Origin: Puccinellia tenuiflora | Taxonomy: Eukaryota; Streptophyta; Magnoliopsida; Poales; Poaceae | DNA: 64,000 nucleotides | NCBI GenBank assembly: GCA_012064385.1 | Contig: QRDG01000140.1 | Span: 527,989 to 591,988 of the forward strand | Direction: 5' to 3' | Shown here: positions 22,906 to 32,383 of the stretch, one piece after another | Layout of the letters: every line of letters starts with the position of its first letter | Position numbering within the stretch: position 1 is the stretch's first letter | Translations under genes and position numbers: made by a program | Notes under the pieces: model-generated | What the model saw: the letters and a program-made list of their open reading frames with translations, nothing else | Database searches by the model: none | Told to the model about the DNA's origin: nothing

Positions 22906-24039
22906 TGGCTTACGCTCCAGTGTTCTTGTTGGGGCCTCATCTGTGGGATCATCGTGTCATTTTGTGCTCCTGCTGGAAGAACTGATTCCAAAAGGGGCAC
23001 TAGCATGGCTCGTATGTCTGGTTCGCCTGTTCCGTCGCCAAAATGTTCACCGAGCGTCATGTGACTTCAGCAGTGCAGGCAGCGGCGACACTGAGATCAT
23101 GGTGTGGCTGAGGTGACACCCGCTTGGGGGTCGACAATCTGACGATGCGAGGCGGCCTTGAGTGGCAAAGTTGAGGCGACCGCCCAATTGTTGGACCGTT
23201 TCGACATCTCTGCGGCGGCGGTGGTGACAAAGGCATGCTTGATCTACGCGACGGTGGCGCGAGGGAGAGTGGAGACAGGACGTCAAGAACTTGTGTGGTG
23301 CGAAACACGCACACACACACGCACACGCACGGTTGGCCCGGGGGTGCTAACTCCTTCCGGGCGCAGCTTCTAGACGTAGTTATGTGGCACGCCGGTGCGC
23401 GCAACGGCGTTGCACAGACGAAACATAAAGCACACACCAAACCCCCTCCACTACCGTACCGATCGTTCGCGTGCTCTTTTCCATATTTCCTGGACAAAAG
23501 CCGACGAGGCGACGGCAGTGCGGTCGAGGTCGTCGAGTAAACTAGCATGCCGAGCGCGCGGGGGAAAACGCATGGACGTGTACTTCGGGTATGGCGTGCC
23601 TGCCCTGGTTGGTCGTTCGGAAATGTTTAACAAGGTCAAGGTGGCCGGACTAGCTACGTAGTGCGCTGGCTCGCTAGTGCCCGGCACATCAGTCATCAGG
23701 CCGAGGCACTCACCTCAGGAAGCGTCTACTCTCTGTGATGTGATTCTGCGTTACCGTGGTAGGTGACGCCCGTGCGTGCGTCGCATCGCGCAGCCAGTAT
23801 AGTGTGTTTTTTTTTTTTATCAAAGAAGGCCACTAACGTTTATGCCAATCGTCCTTCTTCTTCTTTCTTTTGTGATGCTAATTATGATGTGTGACATGAG
23901 CTCAAGGCAGTACTGCACATTGTGATGCTAACATTCATGCCAAGCCTCCCTTTACACAGTGTGTACGATATGGGGGACTACTTTTTACTAGCATCTGTTA
24001 TCGAGTCTGTCTACACCTATATGCCTACTGGTGTGCAAA
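22906..24039. other. Low-information region, no gene assigned
   Basis: The first half (22906-23700) is GC-rich with open but mutually overlapping frames on both strands, none resembling a known family. A short CA repeat lies at 23308-23332 and a T-run at 23807-23818. It may be an old gene fragment, but nothing specific supports that. Confidence 0.4.
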
Positions 24040-24885
24040 CCTTTTTTATTTTTATGAACGGGGACGGTCCCAGAGGGACCTAGAAGCTTTCATTTATGGA
24101 AGTGGCATAATTCAAGGAGACCAAAAGTAAAAAAGAAGTTACAAACCGGTCCATACAAATTGCACAGACCCTGGATGAAAAATTGAAAACGTAGTCGGGT
24201 CCAGCTCCTCCACCGCCGCATCAATGAACCACGGCAAAGCCTAGCGCAACACCGCCGAGGACATAACCACCTGTGGCCATACGCCGGGAGCCATCTGCAC
24301 CGGAGTGGAGGGGCCTCCAACTTGGCATAATGGCCTCGAGGTTGATATTCGCCATCAAACGCCGACCGGGAGGAAATGTAGCCGACGCAGAGGGAGGGAG
24401 TGATCGCCCTTCGACCATCTTAGATGGTAGCCGAAGCAGAGATGCCATGGATGCATTCCCGGGAGCAGCTTCCAAGCTCCCCTGCTACAAAATCCGTCGC
24501 CAGCAGCGAGGAAAGCGGAGATCCCCGACGTGCTCGACACCATGATGAGCATCAGAAGAAAACCCCGCATCCTGACCTTGACTAGCAGTTCTGCCTAGAT
24601 CGGTCTTCTTGGCTCTGCATACGCGATCATCCATCCCACCGCCACCATCCACCATGAATCACGGCCACAAGAGAGGTCAGACGCGCCACTGGCACTGCCC
24701 GCGAGCAGTAGGAGCATAAAGCAGCAGTATGGCATGCCGCCATTCACCACCGAGGATCAGGATGAGAAAACCCTAACCTTAGACCTACTACTATATACGG
24801 AGGAGGGCTACACTCTCCTCCCCCGCATATCTAGCTGGCGAGGTCGTTGAAGAGGAGGCGGAGAGCAGCTAGTCGGGGCAGCAGT
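24040..24885 (-). mobile_element. Possible LINE-like or retroposon fragment
   Basis: The left end on plus is a T-rich run (TTTTTTATTTTTATG), a degenerate A-tail on minus. It is followed by transcript-like GC-rich sequence with AAAACCCTAACC near 24770. It resembles the retroposon at 55559-56450 in layout, not in clear sequence. Its 5' end may have been split by the CACTA insertion at 24886. No target duplication was found, so the call is weak. Confidence 0.35.
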
Positions 24886-25430
24886 CACTAGTGGAGAAAA
24901 GGCCTGTAGTCCCGGGTGGGGAGGACCTCTAGTCCCGGGTGAAAACCCAGGACTACGGAAGCGGGACTAGAGCCCCCGCCCCCCCCCCCCCCTCTAGTCC
25001 CGTGTCAGTTACGACCCGGGACAAAAGGTTCCCCCACGTGGCCCGTTCCTCCGCGCGCGGTCGAGTACCTGTAGTCCCGGTTCGTAATACGACACGGGAC
25101 TAGAGTTCTTCCCCCGTGGAAGCCTCTGGCTCTCCCTTTTTTGTTTTCCCGCCAAATCTCAAATTTAAAACTATGATCAATATTGCAAAAAACATGGTTA
25201 ATTAATTACAAAACAGTAAAATACATATAGCATATCAAAATGTTCATAAAAGAAATATCTATCTGATAAAAATATAATTTATTCTTTATAATAATTCAAA
25301 ATTTTAATTAATTACAGCGAGATCACAACCGGGGCTAGAGCCCGTCTAGCTATTCGATTACACATGGAGATCATAACCGGGACTAGTGCCCGTCTATTCG
25401 ATTACATGGAGGGCACAACCGGGACTAGAG
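24886..25430. repeat. CACTA left terminus and subterminal repeats
   Basis: After the terminal repeat come several inverted pairs of CTAGTCCCGG and CCGGGACTAG (24905-25110 and 25327-25425), a C-run near 24977-24992 and an AT-rich spacer. In En/Spm such repeats bind the element's TNPA protein. Confidence 0.85.
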
Positions 25431-25436
25431 CCTCGT

Positions 25437-28400
25437 CTACCGCGTGTCATTATATTTTCCCTTATGGTTTATGACGTGCTCCAGCAAAAATCCCGCAATT
25501 TCCTCTTAAAGCGCTACTTTGGTTGCAGTTTACTCCGCATTCTATCCAACTATAAAAGAAGGAGATCAATATGAATATCAGTCATCACAACAATAAATAT
25601 GAATGACACTCAACAATGGTAATAAAATAAAATTGTGAATATATTTGTTCAAGTACCTCTATAAATTTCGATACGATCCGCTCACTGAACTCCTGGCGAA
25701 TCCTCGCAAAGGAAGAATCCACACAAATTGGACCCCGATGGCTGCCTCTCGCACTTTACGAGAATAGAATTCAATAAAATAATACTCAAGCATGATATAA
25801 TGGTATTGAAATTATAATTAAAGAGATGCGCCGACCTAGCTCGTACTACTTACCTTGACTTGATGAAAACTAAGCTCGTTTTTAAATACACCATGTGTCC
25901 TCTTGATGAAACTTTTCCAAATCCTGCCCGGCAAAAAAAATGAATAAATGAGTTATTAGTTACTTGATATCTCGGGAAATGAACAAACGAGACCGATATA
26001 GTGTGATAATGATTGAAATTACCTTTGGAGCAAATCTTTAATGATTTGGTACTTCTCTTCGGGTGTATCCAATGAGTCGTGGAGTTCAACTCTTCCAGAT
26101 TCAACTTCAATGATTAGCAGAATGTAATGGAAGCTGCGCACACGTTTATATACGTCAGTAACTCATCAGTTACAACTAACATCGAGTAACTCATCAGTTA
26201 CAGTCTTACCCGAAGTTGTAAGGAAACAATATCTTCTTTTTGTAATGTTGCCTATGTATGAACCTTAGCAAGTTGCTCTCCGTTTCCTGGGGGAACTCTA
26301 GTAGCAATTTTTCATTAATTCGTACGGGGTTAACGAACCCAATGTGAAATATTCCTTTTTCATCACATTCATGACTCTTCATTCTGCATAATAGCGTAGT
26401 GAGCATAATTATAGGCAATGAACGAGCTGCGCTACAGACTTTATTATGGAAACAAATGAATTGAATCACTTACAGACAATAGGTACCGACGATACTCAAG
26501 TCGAGGGCGTCAAGCTTGTATAACTGATAGAGTTCTTGAAGATAAATCGCCATCTCGTCTTTACCAATGTAATGCTCTTCTGTAACTTTCACAAGGATCA
26601 TTAATCGCTCTTCCTTTGTGACTTCCAAGTACCAATCATGCAGTATTCGCATTTGTGTTGGTAGAAGATTGATCTGATCAGGTGGCACCAGAGACTTCCC
26701 GTATTCCCATTGCCATACTACTTCCAACATAGGCCCCATATCTCCGCCGAGTATTCCCGTTTCCAGTTGAGAAAGAGAAATACCAGCTTCTGCAGCAAAT
26801 TTCGCCCTCATATTGGGTGGTACAGCTGCAATGTCCGCCGCCAAGCCCTGATTAGTGGGTAACACCTTGAGCGGGGAGATCGACTGTTTTGCCTGTTGTC
26901 CGAGCTAGGCAACGTCTCTTTTCCCGCTGGCACTACTACTTTTCTTCTGGCGGGAGCTAACTTTCCTCATACATCGCAAATAGTCATCAGCCTTATTTAT
27001 CTCAAATTGCGATGGCTGCTGAAGAAAGCCCTTAGCCCACTTTACGGCTTCCGACTTAAATGTTTGCTTTGCCTCGGGCTTTTTCGGTGCAAACTGTCTT
27101 TTCACCTCGGCGTCCACGATCACGGCGTTTTCCTCAACAGTCCGGTCGTAAGCTCGGACGGGAGGAGCCGGCGGTACTTTTGGGAGGGGCTCCTGTCGGG
27201 GTCCGTGTCGGTTACCCATCGAAAACGAAGGAGTGCGCTTCCTCTTTTGGCTCTGAGCCTTAGTGAGCGGAGGCGGCGGAGTCGGCTGAGGAGTCGGGTG
27301 ATGCGGCGGTGGAGATCGAGATGGACTCGTGTTGTGGTGGTCGTCCCTCTCGTCATCATGTGGACTTGGAGGTGGTGAATGGCGACTCGGAGGAGACGGC
27401 GGTGGCCTTGGCGCCGAGCCTGGAAGCACGATGTATTTCTTGCGCCATAGAATGATACCACCCCCGACGTCTCCCAGTGTCCTCTCATCATCAGCTCCAG
27501 GGATGTCAAGCTCCAGTGATTCATATCCGGGTAGAACTTGATCCACGCCTACACGACCATAGCCATCTGGAATCGCATTGCAATGCCACCGTGCTATAGA
27601 TTCACAAGTTAAAGCATAGCCGTCCGCCACCTTGAAGGATAAGTTCCTCACTCCCACATGTAGCTCACAACTTTTCTTCTCCCTGATATCATCCACGGGG
27701 TAGCGATCCATCGGTGCCTCATCAGCACCGACCGCCGTGGAAGCCACTGAGCTTCTCCGCTGAGATGGGCCGGCTTCATGACTATCTTGCTGCAGCTGAT
27801 GAGTTGGCCCTTGCTCGCGCAATTCCTCTATTTGCTTCTGTTGGTGCTTTACGATAGCAAGTATTTCCTCGTTCTGTTTTTCCAGGTTGTTCAACCGGGC
27901 TTCCTCCTCCTGCTCCCTCCTCTTCTTTGCTCTCGCTCGGCTTCTATAAGATTCACGGTCCTCGGGAAACCCAAGGCTCCACGGCACATCTGGTCCAAAG
28001 CCTCGTGTTCTTCCGCCTTTTTCAGGATTCTTGAGGGCCTTTGTCAGCTCGTCCCTCTCTCTGTCGGGAATAAACTTTCCCAATTGAACGTCGGCGATTG
28101 CTTCAGCAACTGCTTGCTGGGCTATAGATTTTTTTTTCTTTTCATCATGTTTTAACTCCCCTGTTTCCATGTCATACTCCACCCCATGCCCAAGTAAGAA
28201 ATTTCTTGCCCTATGGGGCATGGAATCTCCAGCTGGAATGATCCCTTTATCGCGCATGGCGGCCTCAGTTTGATCCCACTTAGGCTCGGCAGTTCTGTAG
28301 CCACCTGTCCCCATCTTATGGTGATATTTCTTTTTCTTTGCATTTTCCTTATTCTTTTCCGACCTTTGCCTAGCTAGTTCCGAATTCTTGTACTCCAGAA

Positions 28401-29155
28401 ATGAGTCCCAGTGAGCCCGCTGCCTCTCTAGTGTGCCAGTGAAATCTGGAGCTTTTTTATCTTTGACATACGCACGGTATAATCTGTTCTTGTACTTATT
28501 GAATTGTTCAGCCATCTTCTTAAGAGCGAAATGCTTGACTGCTTTCCTCATGGCTGTTGTCTTTGCTGCATCATCTTCGAAGACCGGTAGGGTGAAATGT
28601 GCAATTAGCTTGTTCCAAAGATCATCTTTCGATCTGTCATCGACATAACTAACTCCCTCTAGCTTTTTCGGCTTATGCCATTCCTGAACGCTGATCGCGA
28701 CGTTGTCCCTAACAACAACTCCGCATTGATGCACAAACTTATTTGCGTTCGTCTGGGGAAGCAACGGTTGGCCATGTGAAGAGACGACCTCGATTATGAG
28801 ATGCTCATCTTTGTCCATCCCTTTCGCATGGCCTCGTTTACTTTTAACAGATTTGGTCGATGCGGAGGTCTAAAATAAGAAACATTCGTTAATACATATA
28901 TATACAATTCTATTATTGCATCTGATCAACAGAGGCTTAATATACCTCGCCAGACGGCGGATGTCCACCAGTTTCCGAGTCGTCATCGCACTCATGGCTC
29001 GTTTGCGCTTCGTTTTCCACCTCCATTCCCTGACCGGACTCGTTCAAAAATTGTGAGCCGTCTTCTGCTCCGATGTCTTCTGCTCCATCGACCTCGGATT
29101 GCCGTACAATGGCAAAAATGTCCTCTTCATTGTCTCTGCTGTTGAATGGATCCAT
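25437..29155 (-). pseudogene. CACTA second gene: Transposase_24-like with Ulp1-type protease exons
   Basis: Exon 1 (29155-28946) starts MDPFNSRDNEEDIF and ends at a GT donor. Exon 2 (28869-26474) begins TSASTKSVKSKRG and has the plant Transposase_24 region (KKLEGVSYVDDRSKDDLWNK, then GVEYDMETGELKHD), a Glu/Arg coiled coil (KKRREQEEEARLNNLEKQNE) and a Pro/His-rich stretch. Exon 3 (26383-26210) holds DTESNLLRF-like TESNLLRFIHRQ. Exon 4 (26133-26023) reads FHYILLIIEVESGRVELHDS, exon 5 is 25923-25854, and exon 6 (25753-25657) reads CERQPSGSNLCGFFLCE. The His, Asp and Cys fit a C48/Ulp1 catalytic triad. A degraded last exon ends near 25437. Exon limits are inferred from GT/AG sites. In-frame stops (TAG at 26905-26907, TGA in exon 6, more in the last exon) make it a pseudogene. 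Its role would be DNA binding or assistance to TNP2; the protease role is inference. Confidence 0.75.
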
Positions 29156-29484
29156 TGCTTAACTATTACAAAAGTAAGATAAAGCAATGTTAGCATTAGC
29201 CGAATAATTCAAAGTAGGGAACATTGTTTTCCTCATTTTACAAAAGCAACATTGATCAAATATGCAAAAGTATCAGTAATACATGTAGAATAATCCAGTT
29301 ACATAGCTCGGGTCCATTTTTATTTAACCCTAATACATCACGAGTAATATCACTAATACATCTCAAACTAACTTCGACCGGTTCCTGAGCCCCGGGGTGC
29401 TGAGCCGCCGGCGCTGCGCATCCAAAGAGAAGGAACCCTCACAGGGTCATAGCTCACATGATAAGGAACCCTCTAAAGAAACGA

Positions 29485-29751
29485 CTAGCTATTGCTATAA
29501 TGCCTATCCAATAGATACATGTAGCGACGGACGTGCTCGTCCTCCTCCCTGATACGGCGACGTACCACCTCCTCGGGGGCCGGCTCCCTCTGCACCGAGC
29601 GTGGCCCACGCGACTGCCACCAAAGAAGATCCGGGTCGACGACATCACCCGGATTCCTCACCAAGCTGCGCGTCCCAGAAGGTAGCACCTCCCAGTGCCA
29701 GCCCGGCGGAGCCCAGTCCCGCACATCGCCCCTCTGGTCCAACAGGGACAT
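29485..29751 (-). CDS. CACTA-associated 88-residue ORF
   Basis: I chose ATG 29749-29751 over the longer frame that starts upstream, because the protein from here, MSLLDQRGDVRDWAPPGW, is what I remember recurring beside Triticeae CACTA genes. It continues with a Trp/Arg-rich body (DPDLLWWQSRGPRS) and a charged C-terminal helix (RRIREEDEHVRRYMYLLDR). No known domain is seen. It lies 330 bp upstream of exon 1 of the Transposase_24-like gene and downstream of the TATA box at 30469, so it may be an upstream ORF or a first exon of that transcript. It is intact, unlike its neighbours. Function unknown. Confidence 0.55.
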   Translation of the reverse strand: MSLLDQRGDVRDWAPPGWHWEVLPSGTRSLVRNPGDVVDPDLLWWQSRGPRSVQREPAPEEVVRRRIREEDEHVRRYMYLLDRHYSNS

Positions 29752-29899
29752 CGTCACCGAGAACAATAAACTAAAAACACCTAAGTCAAAATTTCTAACT
29801 AGTATTATTATGGGAATTATTAGCATATTAAACACCTAAACCTAAATTAAACTAAACCGGTGGCGGGGAGGAGGGCTAATAAAATTAAATCATCTACCA

Positions 29900-30013
29900 C
29901 CTAGCTAATAAATCTAACTAATTAACTTGCTAACAAAATTAACCTAGCTAATAAATCTAACTAATTAACTTGCTAACAAAATTAACCTAGCTAATAAATC
30001 TAACAAAATTAAC
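29900..30013. repeat. 43-bp AT-rich tandem repeat
   Basis: CCTAGCTAATAAATCTAACT recurs at about 29900, 29943 and 29986, giving two full units and one partial. It lies upstream of the 88-residue ORF. Confidence 0.8.
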
Positions 30014-30468
30014 TTCAAATAAATCTAACTAATTATATTTCAAATTTCTATTTCCATGTTTATATTTCAAATTTCTATTTCATTTTTTCCTAACGTTAAC
30101 CCTAAATCCATTTTTCTATTTCATTTTTCCTAATTAAAAAAAGAGGAGGAGGGAGCGGTTTGGTACCTCTGCGACGGCGGCGACGCGGCGGGCTCGGGCG
30201 GGGCTCGGGTGGTCGGGAGAGCAGCGGTGGCGGGGCTTCGGGCGGGGGAGAGCGGCGGTGAGCGGCGGGGCTTGGGCGGGGGAGAGCGGCGGCGGCGCGC
30301 GGCGGGGAGGAGGCGGCTCGGGCAGCCGGCCTAGGTCGTCTCGTGCGGCGGCGCCGGGGAGGAGGGGGCGAGCGCGACGCGGGCAGCCTGACGGCGTGGA
30401 TTCGGCGGCGGCGCGCGGTCCTTCGTTGGTGTCCCGGTTCGTGGCTCGAACCGGGGAGGAGCCGTGGG

Positions 30469-30476
30469 TATTTATA
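30469..30476 (-). promoter_or_regulatory. TATA box of the CACTA second gene
   Basis: The minus strand reads GTATAAATACC. GC-rich sequence (30170-30450) follows in the transcription direction as a likely leader, and TNPA-type CTAGTCCCGG repeats (30480-30640) lie immediately upstream. This is a plausible self-regulated promoter. Confidence 0.6.
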
Positions 30477-30479
30477 CCC

Positions 30480-30660
30480 AGGGACCTCTAGTCCCGGTTT
30501 GTAGCACCACCCGGGACTAGAGGGTACCCTCTAGTCCCGGCTGGTGCCACGAACCGGGACTAGAGGTATTTTCGGTGGGCCGAAAGGGCGCGCCAAAAAA
30601 AACCCTCTAGTACCGGTTGGTTCCACGAACCGGGACTAGAGGTGTTTTTTTTTTTTTGCG
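30480..30660. repeat. Internal CTAGTCCCGG repeat cluster
   Basis: Three or four inverted pairs such as CTAGTCCCGGTTTG...CCGGGACTAG have the same sequence as the CACTA subterminal repeats but lie in the middle of the element, beside a TATA box. Confidence 0.85.
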
Positions 30661-30729
30661 CGCAAAGGACCAAATTTTTTGAATTTGAATAACTTCTGCA
30701 TATTTTTGAATTTGAATAACTTCTGCATA

Positions 30730-31255
30730 TTTTTGAATCTGACAAAAATTTCAAAATGAAAAGTGTTTGAATTTAAATAAGTAATGCAAAACCTATTTCT
30801 GTTTTCCAAAATAATTATTCAAACTATTAACCATTTTGCCATTTTCAATTGAAAATGCATTAACTAATATTTTTTGAATCTGACAAAAATTTCAAAATGA
30901 AAAGTGTTTGAATTTAAATAAGTAATCCAAAACAATTTTTTGTTCTCCAAAATAATTATTCAAACTATTAACCATTTTGCCATTTTCAATTAAAAATGCA
31001 TTAACTAATATTTTTTGAATGACAAAAATATCAAAATGAAAAGTGTTTGAATTTAATTAAGTAATCCAAAACCATTTTCTGTTTTCAAAATAATTATTCT
31101 AACTATTCAAACTATTAACCATTTTGCCATTTTCAATTAAAAATGCATTAACTAATATTTTTTGAATCTGACAAAAATTTCAAAATGAAAAGTGTTGGAA
31201 TTTAAATAAGTAATCCAAAACCATTTTGCCATTTTCAATTAAAAATGCATTACCG
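30730..31255. repeat. About 140-bp AT-rich tandem repeat
   Basis: Units starting TTTGAATCTGACAAAAATTTC recur near 30734, 30871, 31012 and 31160, each including CATTTTGCCATTTTCAATT. There are roughly 3.5 copies and no coding content. Confidence 0.85.
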
Positions 31256-31404
31256 TCATCAGTGCAGGTAGTATGCCCAATCAGGAAGAAGCACACGGAT
31301 CGTGTGTTTCCTTCGAACGCTTATGAGCCGTTGGATCAGCGGTGTGTTTCTTTCGAGCGCTTGTGAGCCGTTGGATCTCAAGCAGAAGATAAGGCACACA
31401 TATC

Positions 31405-31482
31405 AACGCTCCTTTAGTCCCGGTTCCAGCTACCAACCGGGACTAAAGATGAAGAGTTGCCCTGATCTTTTAGCTATAAATA
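31405..31482 (+). promoter_or_regulatory. Plus-strand promoter-like block inside the CACTA
   Basis: A TTTAGTCCCGGTT...AACCGGGACTAAA inverted pair (31411-31446) is followed by CTATAAATA at 31474-31482 on plus. It faces away from the Transposase_24-like gene and towards the 136-bp repeats. It is a putative promoter only. Confidence 0.45.
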
Positions 31483-31563
31483 CCCACCATGACGAGGAGA
31501 TGAAGAACAAGAGCACGGCAACAGCGGAAAGAGAAGACAGAGGACTCCTCTATGCATGAGTTT

Positions 31564-31604
31564 CTCGAAGATGTCGTTGGGCAGTGACCTATGACATCTT
31601 CGAG
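31564..31604 (+). other. Short perfect hairpin
   Basis: The arms CTCGAAGATGTC (31564-31575) and GACATCTTCGAG (31593-31604) are a perfect 12-bp inverted repeat with a 17-base loop, about 80 bp downstream of the plus-strand TATA box. Confidence 0.7.
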
Positions 31605-31694
31605 GGGCTCGGCATAGAAGCGTTCTCTCAGTGCTAAGAGGGTTCATACTGTAGTCAAGCTAGTCCGGAAGGCAAAGACAGAGGACATCTCTAT

Positions 31695-32305
31695 ATAGAA
31701 ATCCTTCAGTTCATCGACCGAATACAAATCATTCGGATTCCCTGCATACGTCCAACGGTGCATTTGATATGCAGGCACTCACGAGCCACCGTTGGGCTGT
31801 ATGCAGGGGAAACCGTGTGTTTTGTTTTATATAAAAATCCTTCAGTTCATCAACCGAATACAAATCATTCGGATTCCCTGCATACGTCCAACGGTGCATT
31901 TGATATGCAGGCACTCACGAGCCACCGTTGGGCTGTATGCAGGGGAAACCGTGTGTTTTGTTTTATATAGAAATCCTTCAGTTCATCGACCGAATACAAA
32001 TCATTCGGATTCCCTGCATACGTCCAACGGTGCATTTGATATGCAGGCACTCACGAGCCACCGTTGGGCTGTATGTAGGGGAAACCGTGTGTTTTGTTCT
32101 ATATAAAAATCCTTCAATTCATCGACTGAATACAAATCATTCAGATTTCCTGCATACGTCCAACGGTGCATTTGATATACAGGCACTCACGAGCCACCGT
32201 TGGGCTGTCTGTAGGGGAAACCGTGTGTTTTGTTCTATATAGAAATCCTTCAGTTCATCGACCGAATACAAATCATTTAGATTCACTGCATACATCCAAC
32301 GGTGA
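31695..32305. repeat. 136-bp tandem array, about 4.5 copies, each with an inverted repeat
   Basis: Units begin at about 31695, 31831, 31967, 32103 and 32239 (AAATCCTTCAGTTCATCGAC). Each contains CCCTGCATACGTCCAACGGT and, 25-30 bases later, its near complement ACCGTTGGGCTGTATGCAGG. Short frames on both strands repeat with the array and are not genes. It lies just beyond the 3' end of the TNP2 gene. Confidence 0.93.
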
Positions 32306-32383
32306 AGTTACATAAAAGGTTTAATACATTATTACACATCACCACCATCCCTATCTAGTGTTTGGGTTTTTTCTGCACTGTAA

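Noticed and set aside
23057..23548. 163-codon minus frame
   Set aside because: Contains a VCVCVCV stretch from a CA microsatellite and overlaps open frames on the other strand; no family.
26896..27378. 160-codon plus frame
   Set aside because: Antisense shadow of the Pro/His-rich part of the Transposase_24-like gene.
31758..32242. Repeated 61- to 104-codon frames on both strands
   Set aside because: Generated by the 136-bp tandem repeat; they recur with its period.
31695..32305. CRISPR-like periodic repeats
   Set aside because: Plant nuclear DNA; units are tandem with no unique spacers.
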